Positions 8,026 through 15,910 of a stretch of 64,000 nucleotides of DNA are shown piece after piece. Under the pieces are notes generated by a model. The model had not been told where the DNA came from, ran no database searches, and saw only the letters and a program-made list of their open reading frames with translations. The DNA is taken from contig JAMLHW010000004.1 in NCBI GenBank assembly GCA_023954475.1, positions 124,001 through 188,000 on the forward strand, in the 5' to 3' direction. Within the stretch, counting starts at the first letter, position 1. Each line of letters begins with the position of its first letter. The stretch comes from Anaerolineae bacterium (GTDB lineage Bacteria > Chloroflexota > Anaerolineae > Promineifilales > Promineifilaceae). A program made the position numbers and the translations under genes.

Positions 8026-9672
8026 ATGATTGCTCTCTTAGCTTCCGAAGGTGAAAGTCTATTTATTCGACAGGAGTTTGGGTATGTCGTGATGTTGAGC
8101 ATCGCGGCAGGTGTCGCCATTCTCGTGCGTTACATCAGGATACCGTACACGGTGACGCTGGTGCTTGTCGGTCTGCTCATGTCAATACTGCAGTTGCCGT
8201 TGGAAATCACGATCAGCAGCGAATTGATTTTGGCGCTGCTGGTTCCGCCACTGATTTTTGAGGCAGCGACCCATCTCAAATGGGATGATCTGCGGGCCGA
8301 TTTGTTCCCCATTCTGTTGTTTGCGCTGCTCGGCACGCTGCTAAGTACGTTTCTCGTCGGCGGTGCGACGTCTTGGGCATTGGGGCTGCCTCTGGTTGCT
8401 GCGCTGGCGTTTGGGGCACTGATTTCGGCAACGGATCCGGTCGCGGTGATTGCGTTTTTTCGTTCGCTGGGCGTGGACAAACGGCTTTCGGTGCTGGTCG
8501 AAGGCGAGAGTTTGTTCAACGATGGGATTGCTGTAGTCATTTTCAGCCTGGCAGTTGGTGCAGGCATCGCCATCGCAGAGGGTACGTACGAGGGATTTTC
8601 ACTGTCTCAGGCAGTAGTTGAAATAGTGGTCGTATCGTTTGGCGGTTTGATGATCGGTGCCGTATTGGGTGGCGTTGTCTCTTATGTGATATTGAAAAAT
8701 CTGGACGACGCTTTGATCGAGACAGCGGTGACGGTGGCGCTGGCTTTTGCAGCGTATCTGACGGCTGAAGATTTCGGCTTGTTGTTCAACCTGGGCGACA
8801 TTCATTTCAGCGGCATTTTATCGGTTTTGGCAGCGGCGTTGTTTGTCGGCAACATCGGCCGAATCAATACCTCCCCCACCACACGCGTCACACTCGACAA
8901 CTTCTGGGAATTCCTGGCCTTTGTCATGAATTCATTCATCTTCCTGATCATCGGCTTGCGCATCCAAATCGACCGCCTGACCGCCAACATCATTCCCATT
9001 CTCGTTGCCGTCGTCGCTGTACTGGTCAGCCGTCTGATCGTTGTCTACGGTTTGAGCTGGCTACATGCTCGCGTACAGCCACGGATGAGTATTCCGCGTA
9101 ACTACCGTCATGTTATCTTCTGGGGTGGTCTGCGCGGCGCGATTGGTCTGGCGCTGGTGCTGACATTTACCGGCGAGATTTTTAGTCCAGCCGTGGCTGA
9201 AGATTTACAGGCAATGACATTCGGCGTCGTCTTGTTCACGCTGCTGGTGCAGGGCCTGTCCATGAGTTCCGTTATTGAGCGCCTGGGCCTCTCCAAACAC
9301 GAACCAATCCGCGAAGAACAGCAAAAGCGTCAGGTACGTGTCTACGCCAAACGAGCGGGGCGACAGGAATTAGACAATCTGCACGATGCGGGCATCTTGT
9401 CTCCGGCTATCTGGAAAGCAATGGCAGCGGTATATGATGCAAGAATCGCGCAGCGAACGGCCCTACTGCAAGATTACCTGGCAGAATTTCCGGAACTGGA
9501 GCAAGAAATGGTATTGCAGGCACGCACCGATTTATTACGCGCGGAACGAACGGCTGTGGCTGACGCAACCCGTCGTGGCTTGATTACAGAAGAAGTCCAG
9601 GAAGAATTGTTTCGCGAGATAGACAATCGCTCGTCGGCGCTGGATATGATCAAGGCAAATCGGGGGCATTAA
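8026..9672 (+). CDS. Cation/proton antiporter, CPA1 (NhaP-like) family
   Basis: A 548-residue integral membrane protein with about twelve hydrophobic segments. The CPA1 ion-binding segment is clear (ALISATDPVAVIAFF, then VLVEGESLFNDGIAVVIF), as is the later RGAIGLAL motif. A cytoplasmic tail of about 130 residues, rich in charged helices, follows. It exchanges Na+ or K+ for H+ across the inner membrane. The frame is open from 7969, but the first 19 codons encode a low-complexity NWPTN-like stretch made of ACCAAC filler, so ATG 8026 is the better start. The stop overlaps the start of the next gene (TAATG). Confidence 0.88.
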   Translation: MIALLASEGESLFIRQEFGYVVMLSIAAGVAILVRYIRIPYTVTLVLVGLLMSILQLPLEITISSELILALLVPPLIFEAATHLKWDDLRADLFPILLFALLGTLLSTFLVGGATSWALGLPLVAALAFGALISATDPVAVIAFFRSLGVDKRLSVLVEGESLFNDGIAVVIFSLAVGAGIAIAEGTYEGFSLSQAVVEIVVVSFGGLMIGAVLGGVVSYVILKNLDDALIETAVTVALAFAAYLTAEDFGLLFNLGDIHFSGILSVLAAALFVGNIGRINTSPTTRVTLDNFWEFLAFVMNSFIFLIIGLRIQIDRLTANIIPILVAVVAVLVSRLIVVYGLSWLHARVQPRMSIPRNYRHVIFWGGLRGAIGLALVLTFTGEIFSPAVAEDLQAMTFGVVLFTLLVQGLSMSSVIERLGLSKHEPIREEQQKRQVRVYAKRAGRQELDNLHDAGILSPAIWKAMAAVYDARIAQRTALLQDYLAEFPELEQEMVLQARTDLLRAERTAVADATRRGLITEEVQEELFREIDNRSSALDMIKANRGH

Positions 9673-10136
9673 TGCACGAAGAACGCCAGGTAATTGTCTG
9701 CGCAACACGCGGCGGTGAAGGCAGTCGCGCCCTGCAACAGGAAGCGGTAGCTCGTTCACGTCATGGAACGTCACTGTTGATTTTCGTCTACGTGGTCAAT
9801 CACCGTGAATTGGGTAATCTGGAGGAAGGTGAGATTCCCTACGTGGAAGAGGAGTTGTCCTGGTTGGGTGAAACGCTTCTACTGCTGGCACAAAATCGGG
9901 CAAAAGAGGCGGGCGTTTCGGCCGAAACCGTCATTCGCACCGGTTCACCACTGGCTGAAATCGCACAGGTCGCTCGCAACTACAAAGCTAATCGGATCAT
10001 GCTCGGCGCACCCCGTGGCACCACTGCCAACGTCTTTGGCGACGACGAAATCGAACGCGCCGCCACCTTGTTGAGTGATGAAACCGGTATCTCTGTTGAA
10101 ATAGTGCGTCCTGAACCATTGCAGCAGCATGCATAG
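9672..10136 (+). CDS. Universal stress protein (UspA family)
   Basis: A 154-residue single-domain Usp protein. It starts with a strand-loop of the alpha/beta nucleotide-binding fold (QVIVCATRGGEGSRALQQEA). It also has the typical RTGSPLAEIAQVARNYKANRIMLG segment that precedes the ATP-binding GxxG loop, here GAPRGTTANVFGDDEIE, where the loop is altered. Usp domains often follow antiporter genes and may sense nucleotides to regulate them. The start overlaps the antiporter stop by one base, and its own stop overlaps the Nudix gene by 8 bases, so coupled expression is likely. Confidence 0.82.
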   Translation: MHEERQVIVCATRGGEGSRALQQEAVARSRHGTSLLIFVYVVNHRELGNLEEGEIPYVEEELSWLGETLLLLAQNRAKEAGVSAETVIRTGSPLAEIAQVARNYKANRIMLGAPRGTTANVFGDDEIERAATLLSDETGISVEIVRPEPLQQHA

Positions 10137-10617
10137 ACAGCACACTTTTTGCTCGTATTGCGGCGCCCGTTACCGCGATGCCACAGTTCGACCGCTGACC
10201 TGTGACCATTGTGGCAATACGACGTGGCTCAATCCTGCACCTGTCGCCGTCGTGCTGTTGCCGGTAGATGATGGTGTGCTGACTGTGCGGCGCACAATCA
10301 ATCCGGGCAAAGGCAAGTTGGCGCTACCCGGTGGCTACATCGACCTCGGTGAAACCTGGCAACAAGCCGCTGTACGCGAATTGGTCGAAGAAACCGGAAT
10401 CACGATCACGCCAGAACAACTTTCCGTGCTGAACGTGCGCAGTGCAGCGGATGACACATTGATCATCTTTGCGCGCGGTCCCCATTTGCGCGAAGGTGAC
10501 TTGCCGCCATTCGTGCCATCCCGCGAATCGGCCGAACGCGTCATTGCCAGACAACCGCTGGAACTGGCATTTGGTTTTCACACCGAACTACTGCGCGCAT
10601 TCTTTGAAGGACATTGA
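10129..10617 (+). CDS. Nudix hydrolase with N-terminal zinc ribbon
   Basis: A 162-residue Nudix pyrophosphohydrolase. Residues 8-35 form a zinc ribbon (CSYCG ... CDHCG), as in the NudC/YjhB-like branch. The Nudix box is intact: GGYIDLGETW followed by RELVEETGI gives the GX5EX7REUXEEXGU pattern for Mg2+ and the diphosphate. The substrate is some nucleoside diphosphate linked to another moiety and cannot be set from the sequence. It overlaps usp by 8 bases and is followed by aceK after one base, so it belongs to the same operon. Confidence 0.9.
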   Translation: MHRQHTFCSYCGARYRDATVRPLTCDHCGNTTWLNPAPVAVVLLPVDDGVLTVRRTINPGKGKLALPGGYIDLGETWQQAAVRELVEETGITITPEQLSVLNVRSAADDTLIIFARGPHLREGDLPPFVPSRESAERVIARQPLELAFGFHTELLRAFFEGH

Positions 10618-10618
10618 A

Positions 10619-12358
10619 ATGGCTGGCAGCCAAACGACAGACAATAATACTCTGGCACTAAACGCCGCTGCGCTCATTCGCGACAGCTTTGCCGATTATT
10701 GCAACCGTTTCCAAAGCATCACACGTCGGGCGCAATCCTGTTTTGAACAGTGCGATTGGCATGCGACACGCCAAAACCAGCGCGATCGGCTCTCTGTTTA
10801 CAATAACGTCGTCGGCCCTTGCGTAGTGACGATCAACGAACTACTCGGCTCACTGGTAGATGACAAAACGGTCTGGGCCAGTATGAAAGCTGCCTACGCG
10901 CCGCTGATTGCACAGCGATTCGACAGCGAACTGGCAGAGACATTTTTCAATTCGGTCACGCGCCGCGTTTTCGCAACGGTCGGCGTGGATGCAAATATCG
11001 AATTTATCGATTACACGGCGATTTTGCCCGATGTGGCATGGGAAGGTTCGCCGATCTATCGTTCGTATCGGCCGAATGACGACATCGGCGCAACGATATT
11101 GCAAATCTTGCAAGATTGCGACTTTGATGCACCATTTGCACACGCCGCCCTCGATGCAGCGATGATCGCTACTGAAATACAACATCTGACACCACATGCT
11201 GGACAAATAGAGATCATTCGCTCTGTTTTCTATCGTGGCAAAAGTGCGTACTTAATCGGCCGAATCCAGGATAACGCCAATCCATCTCGTCAAACACCCA
11301 TCGTCCTCGCTCTGCAAAACGGCACTAACGGCATTTACGTCGATGCCGTGTTGCTCACCGAAAATGAAACGAGCATCCTGTTCAGCTTTACGCGCAGCTA
11401 TTTTCAGGTCAACGCCGAGCGTCCTGCTGCCGTGATCGCATTTCTCAAATCCATCATGCCGCTCAAGCCGGTCAGTGAACTGTACATCGCCCTGGGCTAT
11501 AACAAACACGGCAAAACAGTACTGTACCGCGAACTGATGCGCCATATGGCGCAGTCTGATGACAAATTTGAGATTGCACGCGGCGAACGCGGCATGGTGA
11601 TGATTGTGTTCACCCTGCCTTCGCTGCAGGTGGTGTTCAAGGTCATTAAGGACAAATTCGACCCGCCCAAAACATCGACACGCGCAGATGTAATGGCGTG
11701 TTACAAACTCGTTTTTCACCACGACCGCGCCGGTCGCCTGATCGACGCACAGGAATTCGAGCATCTAGCGTTTCCACGCGACCGTTTTCAACCAGAGTTG
11801 CTCGCTGAATTGCTCAATGGTGCCGGCGATACCATCACACTCAACGACGACATGGTTTCGATAGCTCATCTCTATACCGAGCGTCAAATTACGCCTCTCA
11901 ATCTCTACCTCGCTGAGCATGACGGCAAACAGGCGCTGGCGGCAGCGCTCGATTACGGTCAGGCGATCAAGGATTTGGCAGCGACCAACATTTTTCCAGG
12001 CGATCTGTTTCTCAAAAATTTCGGCGTCACCCGCCACGGTCGCGTCATTTTCTACGATTACGACGAACTGGCGCTGATTACCGACTGCCGTTTCCGCCGC
12101 ATTCCACCGCCACGCAACTGGGAAGATGAAATTTCTGCGCAACCGTGGTTTACCATTCGGCCGAATGACGTTTTCCCTGAACAGTTTATCAACTTTATCG
12201 GCCTGCCGCCCCACCTCAAACGTGCGTTCAGTCAGCAACACGGGGAACTGTTCGATGTGCGCTTTTGGCGTGACCTCAAAGCGCAGCACGAAGCCGGCAT
12301 TGTGCCCGATGTTTTTCCATACAAACACGAACGGCGTTTTTACTATTTCGCCGAATAG
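10619..12358 (+). CDS. aceK: Isocitrate dehydrogenase kinase/phosphatase
   Basis: A 579-residue protein, almost exactly the length of E. coli AceK. The kinase core carries LGYNKHGKTVLYR (ATP-binding region) and FPGDLFLKNFGVTRHGR with Asp462. Asp480 follows in FYDYDEL, matching the catalytic and metal-binding residues of the family. AceK phosphorylates and dephosphorylates isocitrate dehydrogenase to divert carbon into the glyoxylate bypass. The start at 10619 comes one base after the Nudix stop; the frame is open further upstream but that part overlaps the Nudix gene. No aceA or aceB is present in the window. Most known AceK proteins are proteobacterial, so its presence here is notable. Confidence 0.95.
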   Translation: MAGSQTTDNNTLALNAAALIRDSFADYCNRFQSITRRAQSCFEQCDWHATRQNQRDRLSVYNNVVGPCVVTINELLGSLVDDKTVWASMKAAYAPLIAQRFDSELAETFFNSVTRRVFATVGVDANIEFIDYTAILPDVAWEGSPIYRSYRPNDDIGATILQILQDCDFDAPFAHAALDAAMIATEIQHLTPHAGQIEIIRSVFYRGKSAYLIGRIQDNANPSRQTPIVLALQNGTNGIYVDAVLLTENETSILFSFTRSYFQVNAERPAAVIAFLKSIMPLKPVSELYIALGYNKHGKTVLYRELMRHMAQSDDKFEIARGERGMVMIVFTLPSLQVVFKVIKDKFDPPKTSTRADVMACYKLVFHHDRAGRLIDAQEFEHLAFPRDRFQPELLAELLNGAGDTITLNDDMVSIAHLYTERQITPLNLYLAEHDGKQALAAALDYGQAIKDLAATNIFPGDLFLKNFGVTRHGRVIFYDYDELALITDCRFRRIPPPRNWEDEISAQPWFTIRPNDVFPEQFINFIGLPPHLKRAFSQQHGELFDVRFWRDLKAQHEAGIVPDVFPYKHERRFYYFAE

Positions 12359-12421
12359 TTGAATTGGAACGGGAATACCCGGCAAAGGAATCAACGCCAA
12401 GACGCAGGTGAAGTGAGCAAC

Positions 12422-14203
12422 ATGACAATTACACTCAACGCTGAACAACGTGCCTTGCTGGACGGCGCATACGGTCCTTCGCGACAAATGGCGATGCGGC
12501 TCGTGCTCGATTTGGCGGCAACGGCCGGTGCAACCGAACTGATTCCAATTCAATCGGCACATCTTTCCGGTGTTTCGCCGCTGACCGGCGGTCTTGGTCT
12601 GCGCCTGTTCCTGAAGAAACTGGGTGACGATCCCCAAGCCAAAGTCGCTGTGCCGACGACGCTGAATTCGGCCGGCTGTGACGAAGCACAATTTGACGCG
12701 ATGCACATCGTCGCACCTGATTTTCTCGAGCATAACCACGAAATTGTGGAAGCGTATACGCGGCTTGGCGTGCGGCCGACGCAATCTTGCATTCCCTACG
12801 AGTTAAACGATGTCGTCACCGAAGGTGTGGCTGCGTGGGCGGAGTCGAATGCGATTTGTTTTGGCAATTCGTACTGCGGGCTGACAACCAATCGGGAGTC
12901 GGGTTTGTCGGCATTGGCGTGTGCGTTGACTGGCTATACGCCGCGTTATGGTTTGCTGGAAGAGGGTGTGATTCGGCCGAATATCCATGTAGTGGTTTCG
13001 GCCGAAATGAACGATCCGACTGACTTCTCCATCCTCGGTGACTGGTTCGGTACACAGCGCAAACCATCGTGGCGCACGCCGCTCGGCATCATGCCGTTCA
13101 TCAGCGGATTACCCGCCGATCTCAAACATGAGCAACGCAAAGCACTCACCGCCGCCGCCGCCAACTACGGTTGTCCACAACTCTTTCTCGACGGCGAACA
13201 CGGCACTTTTTGTGACTATGCGCAAGACGTTCGAGACACATTGCACTTCACGTCGGAAGTCCTCGCCCAGCGCTACGCCGATCTCACACCACCAGAACAA
13301 CCCAGCTTGATCGTCCTCGGTTGCCCGCAAGCTTCCGTCGGTGAGCTACGCATGGTTGCCGAACAATTGCAAGGTAAAACTGTCCACGCCGCTCCTGAAA
13401 ACAAGGCCGACCTGCCGCCACTGTGGGTCTTCACATCGCGCCACAACAAAGCGATAGCCGAGCAAATCGGCCTGGCCGACATCATCACGGGTGCAGGCGC
13501 ATTGCTGCTGGCCGACACCTGCCCCGAAGTCGTCCCGTACGATCAAAGCTGGGTCAAGCGCGTGCTGACCAACTCGATGAAAGCCGAACACTACATCAAA
13601 TCCGGACTCAACGGCATCCCGACATCGGTGATGACCCTGGCAGATTGTGTAGCGGTGGCAGCAGGAGAAAAGGGGATTGAGGAGCAAGAGGCAAGGGGCA
13701 AGGGGCAAAAAACGGCTCCAGGCACGAAGCGCAGTTCCGAAATCCGAAATCCGAAATCCGAAATCAAATCCGGATCATTTGCGTCAGTCGGACACGGTCT
13801 GCCCTCGCAAGGTGATTTCGTAGTCACCGGTGAAGCGTTTGTGACGGATACGCCAATTACGCTACTCGGATTTGTCAACCGTGTGACAGGCGAAATTGAG
13901 GAAGAAGGCCACCCGGCAAATGGGCAGTCGCTGGCGGGAAAAATCGCCGTTTTCCCCAAGGGCAGCGGTTCGACCGTCGCACCGTATGTGCTGCTCGAAC
14001 TGTTCTATCGCGGCAATGCGCCCATTGCCATTGTCAATACCGACATCGACCAGCAAAGCGCCCCGGCGTGTTCTCTCGAGGCCATTCCATATGCGTATGG
14101 CTTTGACAAAGATGTGATCGCCAACATCAATCAAGGCGATCAAATTGAATTGCGACGCACGGATAAGCGCGTCACCGTTCGCGTCCTCAAGCGAATAACG
14201 TAG
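12422..14203 (+). CDS. Aconitase X, catalytic and swivel domains fused (candidate phosphomevalonate dehydratase)
   Basis: A 593-residue fusion of the AcnX catalytic domain (DUF521, residues 1-410) and the small swivel domain (DUF126, from about 446). The catalytic half has NSAGCDEAQF, GNSYCGLTTNRESG and LADTCPEVVPY, with Cys positioned to hold a 4Fe-4S cluster. Characterised AcnX enzymes are archaeal mevalonate 5-phosphate dehydratase and bacterial cis-3-hydroxyproline dehydratase. The UbiD gene in the same operon favours the first. The linker is a non-homologous filler with repeated AATCCGA units, read as SEIRNPKSEI. ATG 12422 is chosen because the domain begins there; the upstream 21 codons look non-coding. 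Confidence 0.88.
   Translation: MTITLNAEQRALLDGAYGPSRQMAMRLVLDLAATAGATELIPIQSAHLSGVSPLTGGLGLRLFLKKLGDDPQAKVAVPTTLNSAGCDEAQFDAMHIVAPDFLEHNHEIVEAYTRLGVRPTQSCIPYELNDVVTEGVAAWAESNAICFGNSYCGLTTNRESGLSALACALTGYTPRYGLLEEGVIRPNIHVVVSAEMNDPTDFSILGDWFGTQRKPSWRTPLGIMPFISGLPADLKHEQRKALTAAAANYGCPQLFLDGEHGTFCDYAQDVRDTLHFTSEVLAQRYADLTPPEQPSLIVLGCPQASVGELRMVAEQLQGKTVHAAPENKADLPPLWVFTSRHNKAIAEQIGLADIITGAGALLLADTCPEVVPYDQSWVKRVLTNSMKAEHYIKSGLNGIPTSVMTLADCVAVAAGEKGIEEQEARGKGQKTAPGTKRSSEIRNPKSEIKSGSFASVGHGLPSQGDFVVTGEAFVTDTPITLLGFVNRVTGEIEEEGHPANGQSLAGKIAVFPKGSGSTVAPYVLLELFYRGNAPIAIVNTDIDQQSAPACSLEAIPYAYGFDKDVIANINQGDQIELRRTDKRVTVRVLKRIT
13663..13785 (+). repeat. In-frame filler between the AcnX domains
   Basis: About 120 bases made of GGCAAGGGGCAAG-like and tandem AATCCGA units (four tandem copies of AATCCGA or close variants near 13739-13770). 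They encode a low-complexity linker (EQEARGKGQK, SEIRNPKSEI). The same unit occurs near 63418 inside the restriction enzyme. It joins two domains that are separate subunits in archaea, so it appears to have been tolerated as a linker. Confidence 0.7.
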
Positions 14204-14584
14204 CCGTATTCCTCCAAACCGGTCCTCGCTCTATCTGCATCGCGGCAGCGGTGTAATCCATCCATAACTGACAATAACGAATTCATTGGGAAAGGTTCGG
14301 CCGATGAGTTACGTCTCCTTGTTATCAACAACATTTGCCGGCTTGTCAGTCTGTTCCAGTCGGGCGGAAGCGAAGCAAATCGCTTCCGCCACTATTCTCG
14401 TCCTGTAGCGCTGGCAGCCCTTTGTCGTCGTGTTCAATGACTCAAGGGTCAATAAACCATTCCCGCTTCTGGGAGGTTTTCGCATTGGGCTGATCTCTTG
14501 CAAGAATCATCCGGAAGTTCATGTCAACTGACACATGGATCGTTGCGCGACGCATAAAACCCTATTTGGTTCATGGAGGACCAC
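14204..14584. other. Intergenic region with hairpin and one TCGGCCGA copy
   Basis: No gene is apparent. It contains a perfect 11-bp stem with a 6-base loop at 14363-14390 (arms GGCGGAAGCGA / TCGCTTCCGCC) without a T-run on either side, and one copy of the dispersed palindrome near 14299. The end holds the promoter region and the GGAGG ribosome-binding site (14575-14579) of the protease gene. The hairpin may stop transcription from the acnX operon or be a mobile palindromic repeat. Confidence 0.5.
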
Positions 14585-15565
14585 ATGTTAGATGAAGTAA
14601 TAGTTCACGAAAATGGTATGGGAATCGACGAAGTCAATGGTAGCCAGGATGACAACATGCCTGTTGCCAACGACGGATCACAAGTGAATCAAGACGATGC
14701 CATCACGGCCGAAGCATCATACGTCGGCACACTCGGTGATGCCGGGGAAACTGCTGTCGCTGCGGTTGAAGTTGGTGACGGATCACCGGCTACTGGTGAT
14801 TCGGCCGAATTCTTCGCTGAGGCTGTAGCCGAAGGTCAGGATGCTTGGATCGCTACACTCGAAGGCGATGCACTGGCAGAGGCGATGCAAGAAGTCGTCA
14901 TCGGACCAGATGATCGCATCCGTATCACCGGCACAACCAGCTATCCCTGGCGCGCCATCTGTTCCCTGCGCATTACCGCCGGGGACGATTCGCAATGGAT
15001 TGGTACCGGTTGGCTTGTCGGGCCACGCACCGTCATCACTGCCGGACATTGCGTTTTTATTCACAACAACGGCGGCTGGGCAAAGCGCATTGAAGTAATC
15101 CCCGGTCGCAACGGCGCACAACAACCATATGCGTCATGCGTCGCCACCAGCTTCCGCAGCGTCGTCGGCTGGACGCAAAATCGCAAGCGCAGCCACGATT
15201 ACGGCGCAATCATTCTGCCCAGTAACTGCCGCTACGGTGACCAGGTCGGCTACTTTGGTTACGCCAACTACAGTGACAGTACGCTGGAAGACATGTTAGT
15301 TAACCTATCGGGCTATCCGGGCGACAAACCGGTCGGTACGCAATGGTTCCACTACCGCCGCATCACCGAGGTCGATGACCGCGTGTTGACTTATGATATC
15401 GACACTGCCGGTGGACAGAGTGGCGCTCCAGTATGGCGCTACATCAACGGACAGCGCTATGCCGTCGGCATCCACACTAACGGCCATTCGTCAGGTAACT
15501 CGGCGACGCGCATCGCCAAGCCGGTGTTTGACAATATCAAAGCGTGGAAAGCGCAAGGCAGCTAA
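14585..15565 (+). CDS. Trypsin-like serine protease (V8/glutamyl-endopeptidase-like)
   Basis: A 326-residue protein with a chymotrypsin-fold protease in its C-terminal two thirds. His155 lies in TAGHCV, Asp205 in SHDYGAI and Ser279 in GGQSGAPV, a complete triad closest to the V8-like group. The N-terminal 115 residues are acidic and Ala/Asp/Gly-rich and may be a propeptide. No signal peptide or membrane anchor is visible, which is odd for this class. The start is set at ATG 14585 by GGAGG 5 bases upstream, not at ATG 14573, which overlaps that site. A small beta-sandwich protein follows after a palindrome. Confidence 0.88.
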   Translation: MLDEVIVHENGMGIDEVNGSQDDNMPVANDGSQVNQDDAITAEASYVGTLGDAGETAVAAVEVGDGSPATGDSAEFFAEAVAEGQDAWIATLEGDALAEAMQEVVIGPDDRIRITGTTSYPWRAICSLRITAGDDSQWIGTGWLVGPRTVITAGHCVFIHNNGGWAKRIEVIPGRNGAQQPYASCVATSFRSVVGWTQNRKRSHDYGAIILPSNCRYGDQVGYFGYANYSDSTLEDMLVNLSGYPGDKPVGTQWFHYRRITEVDDRVLTYDIDTAGGQSGAPVWRYINGQRYAVGIHTNGHSSGNSATRIAKPVFDNIKAWKAQGS

Positions 15566-15579
15566 AACACACAGATAGC

Positions 15580-15611
15580 GGTGACAGTCACTTCAGAAAG
15601 TGACTGTCACC
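15580..15611. terminator. Palindromic hairpin between protease and beta-sandwich genes
   Basis: Two 14-base arms (GGTGACAGTCACTT / AAGTGACTGTCACC) pair perfectly around a CAGA loop, 15 bases after the protease stop. No T-run follows, so it is either a weak terminator or a repeat-type palindrome. Confidence 0.55.
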
Positions 15612-15626
15612 TTACTTGCCAACGCA

Positions 15627-15881
15627 ATGAGTGAAATTATCGGTCGTGTACTGACCTCTGCTGGCGCACCGATAAACGGTGCGATCGTACTATTCGTCGG
15701 CGACAGCCCTGCGCACGACGACATTGCCGCCGTTACCAATGACGCAGGAGAATTCAGGTTTGCGGGACTGGCTCCCGGTCACTATGAACTACTGGTCAAC
15801 AGCGAGTGGCACGGATTGCGACGCGTCGTCGTTACCGTTGGTCGTGACGAATCGATACCGTTAGTTGTGCAATTCGACTAA
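15627..15881 (+). CDS. Carboxypeptidase-regulatory-like beta-sandwich protein
   Basis: An 84-residue protein that is one CarboxypepD-regulatory-like (prealbumin-fold) domain: IIGRVLTSAGAPINGAIVLF, then TNDAGEFRFAGLAPGHYELLV, the usual pattern of extensible surface or adhesion repeats. It has no signal peptide. ATG 15627 is chosen because the domain begins at once; the frame upstream runs into the palindrome. It follows the protease by 61 bases in the same direction, so the two may work together as a protease and an accessory binding domain. The role is not known. Confidence 0.7.
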   Translation: MSEIIGRVLTSAGAPINGAIVLFVGDSPAHDDIAAVTNDAGEFRFAGLAPGHYELLVNSEWHGLRRVVVTVGRDESIPLVVQFD

Positions 15882-15910
15882 TACGCAACGAGATCAATCT
15901 CCGAGGGAGG

